Assembly (NCBI RefSeq): GCF_040954835.1
Contig: NC_090709.1
Coordinates: 43,966,490 to 44,030,489, forward strand
Length of the DNA: 64,000 nt
DNA from: Lepisosteus oculatus
Taxonomy: Eukaryota; Chordata; Actinopteri; Semionotiformes; Lepisosteidae
Direction of reading: 5' to 3'
Shown: positions 58,904 through 64,000 of the stretch, piece after piece
How the letters are laid out: the number at the start of each line of letters is the position of its first letter
How positions within the stretch are numbered: position 1 is the stretch's first letter
The notes under the pieces: generated by a model
Told to the model about the DNA's origin: nothing
Database searches by the model: none
Seen by the model: the letters and a program-made list of their open reading frames with translations, nothing else
Translations under genes and position numbers: made by a program

Positions 58904-58976
58904 TGTTTCCGCCCGGTCTCGAACCGGGGACCTTTCGCGTGTTAGGCGAACGTGATAGCCGCTACACTACGGAAAC
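58904..58976 (-). tRNA. tRNA-Val (AAC), unit 10
   Basis: Standard array copy. Confidence 0.95.
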
Positions 58977-59085
58977 CTGTAGGGACTGCTGCTGGTGTCT
59001 CGCTTGCGTTTCGGGCTGAGAAAGGGACGCGTCACTTTAGGCAGGTGGCGCTGGAGAGAGGAACAAAGGGCGCGATGAAACAAAA

Positions 59086-59158
59086 TGCCGAAACCCGGGA
59101 TCGAACCAGGGACCTTTAGATCTTCAGTCTAACGCTCTCCCAACTGAGCTATTTCGGC
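59086..59158 (-). tRNA. tRNA-Phe (GAA), unit 10
   Basis: Copy with the G:C fourth acceptor pair. Confidence 0.95.
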
Positions 59159-60391
59159 AGTGCGCAAAGCCCACAGCCACCTGCTCCAGCCTTCCTGTGT
59201 TGTGGCATGAGCGCACCAAGAGTAGCGGGAGAGTGTTGCAGGAACGTCACTCAGAAGGAAAGCCACCCAGCTGCGCCCTCTGAGCTCTGTCCAGCGCATC
59301 TTCCTCGCATGGACTCCTGCCTGCGACGGGCAGGAAACAATTAGCAAGAACAGAACGACACGCCATGGGTGTCTCATGACCGCACCTTAGGTTGTGACAC
59401 GTCCAGGTGTGAGGGGTTGCCGGGCTACTTTGGAGCAGAGCTTGGGCGGAGGGGGGGCGGGAAAGCAGACAAAGAGGTGACACCTCAAGGTCTGCACGAT
59501 CACAGCTCTCCGCCGCCCCAGGCTTCCGCTCGATAAGCTACTGGACACACCCGCCCCTCCTCACACAGACCGTGGAAAAGCCCCCGAGTGGGAGGGCTCG
59601 CTCTTCCTCCCAGGAGCTCTTGGACACGACGCCCAGACAGGGCGCGGGGAGCCGCCGCCTGCAAACACGGCTCCAGGCAGGACTCCACTCCGCAGGAGCC
59701 GCAGAGCAGAGGAGATGAGGGCAGCTTAGCTCCTGTTCAGAGACCTGAGCTGTTGTTGCTGTGGATGCTGTCTTTTCTGCACTCGGGGTAGGAGTGAATG
59801 TTGAGTTGCACTTAGAAATGAAGCAGAGCACTTCAACGGCACGGGTGTGTGTGTGTGTGCGCCCTGGTGATTCTGGGAGACAGATCGAACCTGGGCTAAA
59901 AGAGAGGGGGCTTAGCCCTCTTCCATTTGCTAGTTCAAAGTTGTACAACCCCTTTGTATCTGCTAGGCGGCGCAGTCGTCGTGCACAAAGAACACTTTGA
60001 AAAGCGTCAAAGGCAAGTCATTCCGAGTTGGTCGTTTGTGTTTTCCGTTCAGACGCGAAATGCTGACATGATCTCTCGGCTCCTCGGTTGTCATTTCTGC
60101 TCCGTAAAGGAATCACAGCACGCGTCGGCTTCCAGCACGGTGGGTCGGGACACGATGCCGGGGGTCGGAGAGAGCGATGTCTTCCTCGTTAGTATAGGAC
60201 CTGTCACCTGTCCCCACCTGTCACGCGGGAGACTGGGGTGCATCAGGACGCGCCTTGAAGTGAAAGCAGGATGCGCTGTGACATGCACTGTGCAGATCCC
60301 GCCACACTAAGAGGTGGGTCCAGTGGGTCTGTTCGATCACAGCGCTAGGCGAATCCCCAATCCCCTTTTGTGCCTGGCGACAAAAGATATC

Positions 60392-60464
60392 TGTTTCCGC
60401 CCGGTTTCGAACCGGGGACCTTTCGCGTGTGAGGCGAACGTGATAACCACTACACTACGGAAAC
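60392..60464 (-). tRNA. tRNA-Val (CAC), unit 10
   Basis: Gene body standard; the flank just downstream has a private change (AAGATATCTG). Confidence 0.95.
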
Positions 60465-61158
60465 GGTGGTAAGATGTGCCCAGCGGCCCAGCGCTGAGCT
60501 TCGCCAATGCGATTTAGCTGCTTCCAGTGCCTTTATTGGAGTGCGCTGATGGACCGTGCTCTCTCTCCAGAGACCAGCACGCCTGTCATGGACGGAGCAG
60601 GAAAGGCGGCGCCACATTCTACAGCCCTCTCCACGCAATCGACGAAATCGGGCTACTGAAGTGGAGAAAATCGCCTCTCCAGAAAGTGCAAATATCATCT
60701 TGGAGACTATAAATCCTATTGCCGAAGGTCAGCCCTGTCTACCAGAGTAACCCTCCCACAGCGATGATCAGCTCGTCTCACACGCGAGAAGTTTCGGTTG
60801 GAAACAAGCGCCCCCTCTTCTCGCACGTTTTGCACGTTCGAGTAGTTTTAATGCGGCTCTTTCGTACACGGTGCTGATCTTTTGGAAAGCAGGAGGCAAA
60901 ACCGAGTCGAACCGCCTGGGTGAAAACCAGGAACCCTAACCGCTAGACTATATGGCAGCGAACAACCATGCTGTTCACGGCATCAAGCAAGCAAACTACA
61001 TAAATATGAGAAAACACGCAAGAGAGTTGTCACTCAGAGTGTCGAAGGGTCGATGTATACTGGGGCTCAGTTGAAATGCAACGTCAGGACTTTTCCGAAT
61101 TATGTCACACGAAGAGAGCACAGCCCTTTCCGCCCTGCCGCGTGTGTCTCGGTAACTC

Positions 61159-61230
61159 GCTGTGATCGTATAGTGGTCAGTACTTTGCGTTGTGGCCGCA
61201 ACAACCCCGGTTCGAATCCGGGTCACGGCA
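61159..61230 (+). tRNA. tRNA-His (GTG), unit 11
   Basis: Standard array copy. Confidence 0.95.
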
Positions 61231-61804
61231 GAATAGGGGCGTCTGCTTTTACTACTCGCGCGAATGAAGGCAAAAAAAAGCCAATCGACGTGAACGAACG
61301 GCGCTTTACAGAGGAGTACTGCCTGACTGGATCGTTGATGAACGACAGAGGCCACTCCGACCTCTTCTCGGTTTTCTTCAATGACTTACTAAGGATCTTC
61401 TTCACATTCGCCCATGCAGGGGAAGCCAGTTACACCAAAGCAAACGCAGGAAAGTGCATTTCAAGCAGAGACCAGGAGGGACTTGTTTACACCGAGAGTG
61501 GGCGGAGAATGGAACAATGCGCCCAGCCCTGTTGCTGGAGCCGATTCTTGATGAGCTCTTGGGCTCACTAAGAGGCCCCCGCTGGATGCTAATCTTTCTG
61601 TTGTTCTTGCAGGTCCTGCGCTGCTTTTGAGCCGACAGAGCTCGACCTGGTCTGTCGGCACAGCCCAATTGCAAATGATCGGCTCCGCGTACAGAAGGAA
61701 CGTGCGTTTGGTACAAGAGTGCACGAAGGCACCGGAAATACATTGGGAACAAATGACCGGTCGCTCAAGACCTCTGTGAAGTACAGGAGCGTGCAAAACG
61801 AGGC

Positions 61805-61877
61805 TGTTTCCGCCCGGTCTCGAACCGGGGACCTTTCGCGTGTTAGGCGAACGTGATAGCCGCTACACTACGGAAAC
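61805..61877 (-). tRNA. tRNA-Val (AAC), unit 11
   Basis: Standard array copy. Confidence 0.95.
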
Positions 61878-61986
61878 CTGTAGGGACTGCTGCTGGTGTC
61901 TCGCTTGCGTTTCGGGCTGAGAAAGGGACGCGTCACTTTAGGCAGGTGGCGCTGGAGAGAGGAACAAAGGGCGCGATGAAACAAAA

Positions 61987-62059
61987 TGCCGAAACCCGGG
62001 ATCGAACCAGGGACCTTTAGATCTTCAGTCTAACGCTCTCCCAACTGAGCTATTTCGGC
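61987..62059 (-). tRNA. tRNA-Phe (GAA), unit 11
   Basis: Copy with the G:C fourth acceptor pair. Confidence 0.95.
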
Positions 62060-63083
62060 AGTGCGCAAAGCCCACAGCCACCTGCTCCAGCCTTCCTGTG
62101 TTGTGGCATGAGCGCACCAAGAGTAGCGGGAGAGTGTTGCAGGAACGTCACTCAGAAGGAAAGCCACCCAGCTGCGCCCTCTGAGCTCTGTCCAGCGCAT
62201 CTTCCTCGCATGGACTCCTGCCTGCGACGGGCAGGAAACAATTAGCAAGAACAGAACGACACCCCATGGGTGTCTCATGACCGCACCTTAGGTTGTGACA
62301 CGTGCAGGTGTGAGGGGTTGCCGGGCTACTTTGGAGCAGAGCTTGGGCGGAGGGGGGGCGGGAAAGCAGACAAAGAGGTGACACCTCAAGGTCTGCACGA
62401 TCACAGCTCTCCGCCGCCCCAGGCTTCCGCTCGATAAGCTACTGGACACACCCGCCCCTCCTCACACAGACCGTGGAAAAGCCCCCGAGTGGGAGGGCTC
62501 GCTCTTCCTCCCAGGAGCTCTTGGACACGACGCCCAGACAGGGCGCGGGGAGCCGCCGCCTGCAAACACGGCTCCAGGCAGGACTCCACTCCGCAGGAGC
62601 CGCAGAGCAGAGGAGATGAGGGCAGCTTAGCTCCTGTGCAGAGACCTGAGCTGTTGTTGCTGTGGATGCTGTCTTTTCTGCACTCGGGGTAGGAGTGAAT
62701 GTTGAGTTGCACTTAGAAATGAAGCAGAGCACTTCAACGGCACGGGTGTGTGTGTGTGTGCGCCCTGGTGATTCTGGGAGACAGATCGAACCTGGGCTAA
62801 AAGAGAGGGGGCTTAGCCCTCTTCCATTTGCTAGTTCAAAGTTGTACAACCCCTTTGTATCTGCTAGGCGGCGCAGTCGTCGTGCACAAAGAACACTTTG
62901 AAAAGCGTCAAAGGCAAGTCATTCCGAGTTGGTCGTTTGTGTTTTCCGTTCAGACGCGAAATGCTGACATGATCTCTCGGCTCCTCGGTTGTCATTTCTG
63001 CTCCGTAAAGGGATCACAGCACGCGTCGGCTTCCAGCATGCTGGGTCGGGACACGATGCCGGGGGTTGGAGAGAGCGATGTCT

Positions 63084-63155
63084 TCCTCGTTAGTATAGTG
63101 GCAAGTATCCCCGCCTGTCACGCGGGAGACCGGGGTTCGATTCCCCGACGGGGAG
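63084..63155 (+). tRNA. tRNA-Asp (GTC), unit 11
   Basis: Standard array copy. Confidence 0.95.
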
Positions 63156-63776
63156 TAGCTTTTCTTTCACCTCCTTAGAGAAATGACTGCCTTTCACTTC
63201 TCTGTTTTCTTTCACAGCGTCGTGCACCTTTTCATTGCTCTCGCTTTCAGAGCCTCCGCACGGCAGTCGACTCGACATCAGGAAGCACATTGAAGTGAAA
63301 GCAGGAAGCGCTGCGACATGCACTGTGCAGATCCCGCCACACTAAGAGGTGAGTGGGTCTGTTCGATGCACAAAGAACGCTTTGAGAAGCGTCAAAGGCA
63401 AGTCATTCCGAGTTGGTCGTTTGTGTTTTCCGTTCAGACGCGAAATGCTGAAATGATCTCTCGGCTCCTCGGTTGTCATTTCTGCTCCGTAAAGGAATCA
63501 CAGCACGCGTCGGCTTCCAGCACGGTGGGCAGGGACACGATGCCGGGGGTCGGAGAGAGCGATGTCTTCCTCGTTAGTATAGGACCTGTCACCTGTCCCC
63601 ACCTGTCACGCGGGAGACTGGGGTGCATCAGGACGCGCCTTGAAGTGAAAGCAGGATGCGCTGTGACATGCACTGTGCAGATCCCGCCACACTAAGAGGT
63701 GGGTCCAGTGGGTCTGTTCGATCACAGCGCTAGGCGAATCCCCAATCCCCTTTTGTGCCTGGCGACAAAAGATGTC

Positions 63777-63849
63777 TGTTTCCGCCCGGTTTCAAACCGG
63801 GGACCTTTCGCGTGTGAGGCGAACGTGATAACCACTACACTACGGAAAC
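63777..63849 (-). tRNA. tRNA-Val (CAC), unit 11, B-box variant
   Basis: Same as the other copies except that the T-loop reads TTTGAAA instead of TTCGAAA: the invariant C56 is replaced. C56 pairs with G19 in the tRNA elbow and is a core base of the B-box, so transcription and folding are probably weakened. Confidence 0.85.
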
Positions 63850-64000
63850 GGTGGTAAGACGTGCCCAGCGGCCCAGCGCTGAGCTTCGCCAATGCGATTT
63901 AGCTGCTTCCAGTGCCTTTATTGGAGTGCGCTGATGGACCGTGCTCTCTCTCCAGAGACCAGCACGCCTGTCATGGACGGAGCAGGAAAGGCGGCGCCAC

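Larger units (their letters stand above)
57898..60750. repeat. Array unit 10 (2,853 bp), without tRNA-Asp
   Basis: Shorter by 532 bp: a net 48-bp loss near 58505, and a 484-bp loss near 60000-60110 that fuses the two internal direct repeats and removes the intact tRNA-Asp. Relics: Glu 58042-58104 (-), Asp 60183-60242 (+). Confidence 0.95.
27456..64000. repeat. Tandem array of a 3,385-bp multi-tRNA unit, 11 copies in view
   Basis: Units start at CCCTCCCACAGCG at 27456, 30829, 34214, 37599, 40984, 44369, 47754, 51139, 54512, 57898 and 60751. Most are exactly 3,385 bp. Within each unit, segments around offsets 2135-2618 and 2619-2976 are themselves a tandem duplication with a 484-bp step; the second copy has lost the 3' end of its tRNA-Asp. 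Open frames of up to 172 codons recur in each unit but overlap tRNA genes in conflicting frames and are not credible proteins. The array runs past the window. Confidence 0.97.
60751..64000. repeat. Array unit 11 (cut by window end)
   Basis: 3,250 of an expected 3,385 bp. Private changes near 62262 and 63529. Relics: Glu 60895-60957 (-), Asp 63568-63627 (+). Confidence 0.95.

Noticed and set aside
27456-64000. CRISPR-like repeat array or phage/bacterial tRNA array
   Set aside because: Unit length, eukaryotic tRNA promoters and terminators, absence of encoded CCA, and neighbouring spliced vertebrate genes rule out a prokaryotic origin.

Overview
The window looks like nuclear DNA of a vertebrate, most likely a ray-finned fish. 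The evidence is an egg-coat ZP3-type gene with eight short-intron exons, pieces of an SRCR receptor gene, vertebrate cytosolic tRNA genes, and fish-type repeats: an L2-like LINE 3' end, a tRNA-derived SINE, a Tc1-like transposase relic, MITE-like and foldback elements, and an LTR-element fossil. I cannot name the species. Protein-coding content is very low; tRNA genes and repeats dominate.

Layout. (1) 1-7.8 kb: a large imperfect palindrome. Its arms (1-3045 and 4433-7791) each carry one tRNA-Lys(TTT) and one tRNA-Ala. The Ala anticodon is CGC in the left arm and TGC in the right. A third copy of the Lys-bearing module sits in the spacer. (2) 7.9-15.5 kb: a repeat graveyard with tRNA relics, an LTR-element fossil with a gag-like region, an L2-like tail, an inverted pair of tRNA-headed repeats, and between them a degenerate Tc1-like transposase with one intron. 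(3) 15.7-20.4 kb, mostly minus strand: SRCR-receptor exon pieces (half of one SRCR exon lies on the opposite strand), then a complete-looking ZP3-like gene with a TATA box and upstream E-boxes. (4) 20.7-25.5 kb: a MITE-like element, tRNA relics (Ser, iMet, Arg) and an intact tRNA-Trp(CCA). (5) 25544-27455: a foldback element with 306-bp arms and about five internal ~178-bp tandem repeats. (6) 27456-64000: a head-to-tail array of a 3,385-bp unit, ten complete copies plus an eleventh cut off by the window end.

Each standard array unit carries, in order, a Glu relic (-), tRNA-His(GTG) (+), tRNA-Val(AAC) (-), tRNA-Phe(GAA) (-), tRNA-Asp(GTC) (+), an Asp relic (+) and tRNA-Val(CAC) (-). The intact genes fold as cloverleaves and all have a T-run (Pol III stop) shortly downstream. 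Units are nearly identical, which implies concerted evolution, but a few carry informative lesions: a 12-bp hole in tRNA-Phe of unit 1, loss of tRNA-Asp in unit 10 through recombination between internal direct repeats, and a B-box change in the last tRNA-Val(CAC). The arrangement recalls the known 3.18-kb tandem tDNA unit of Xenopus laevis, but with a different set of tRNAs.
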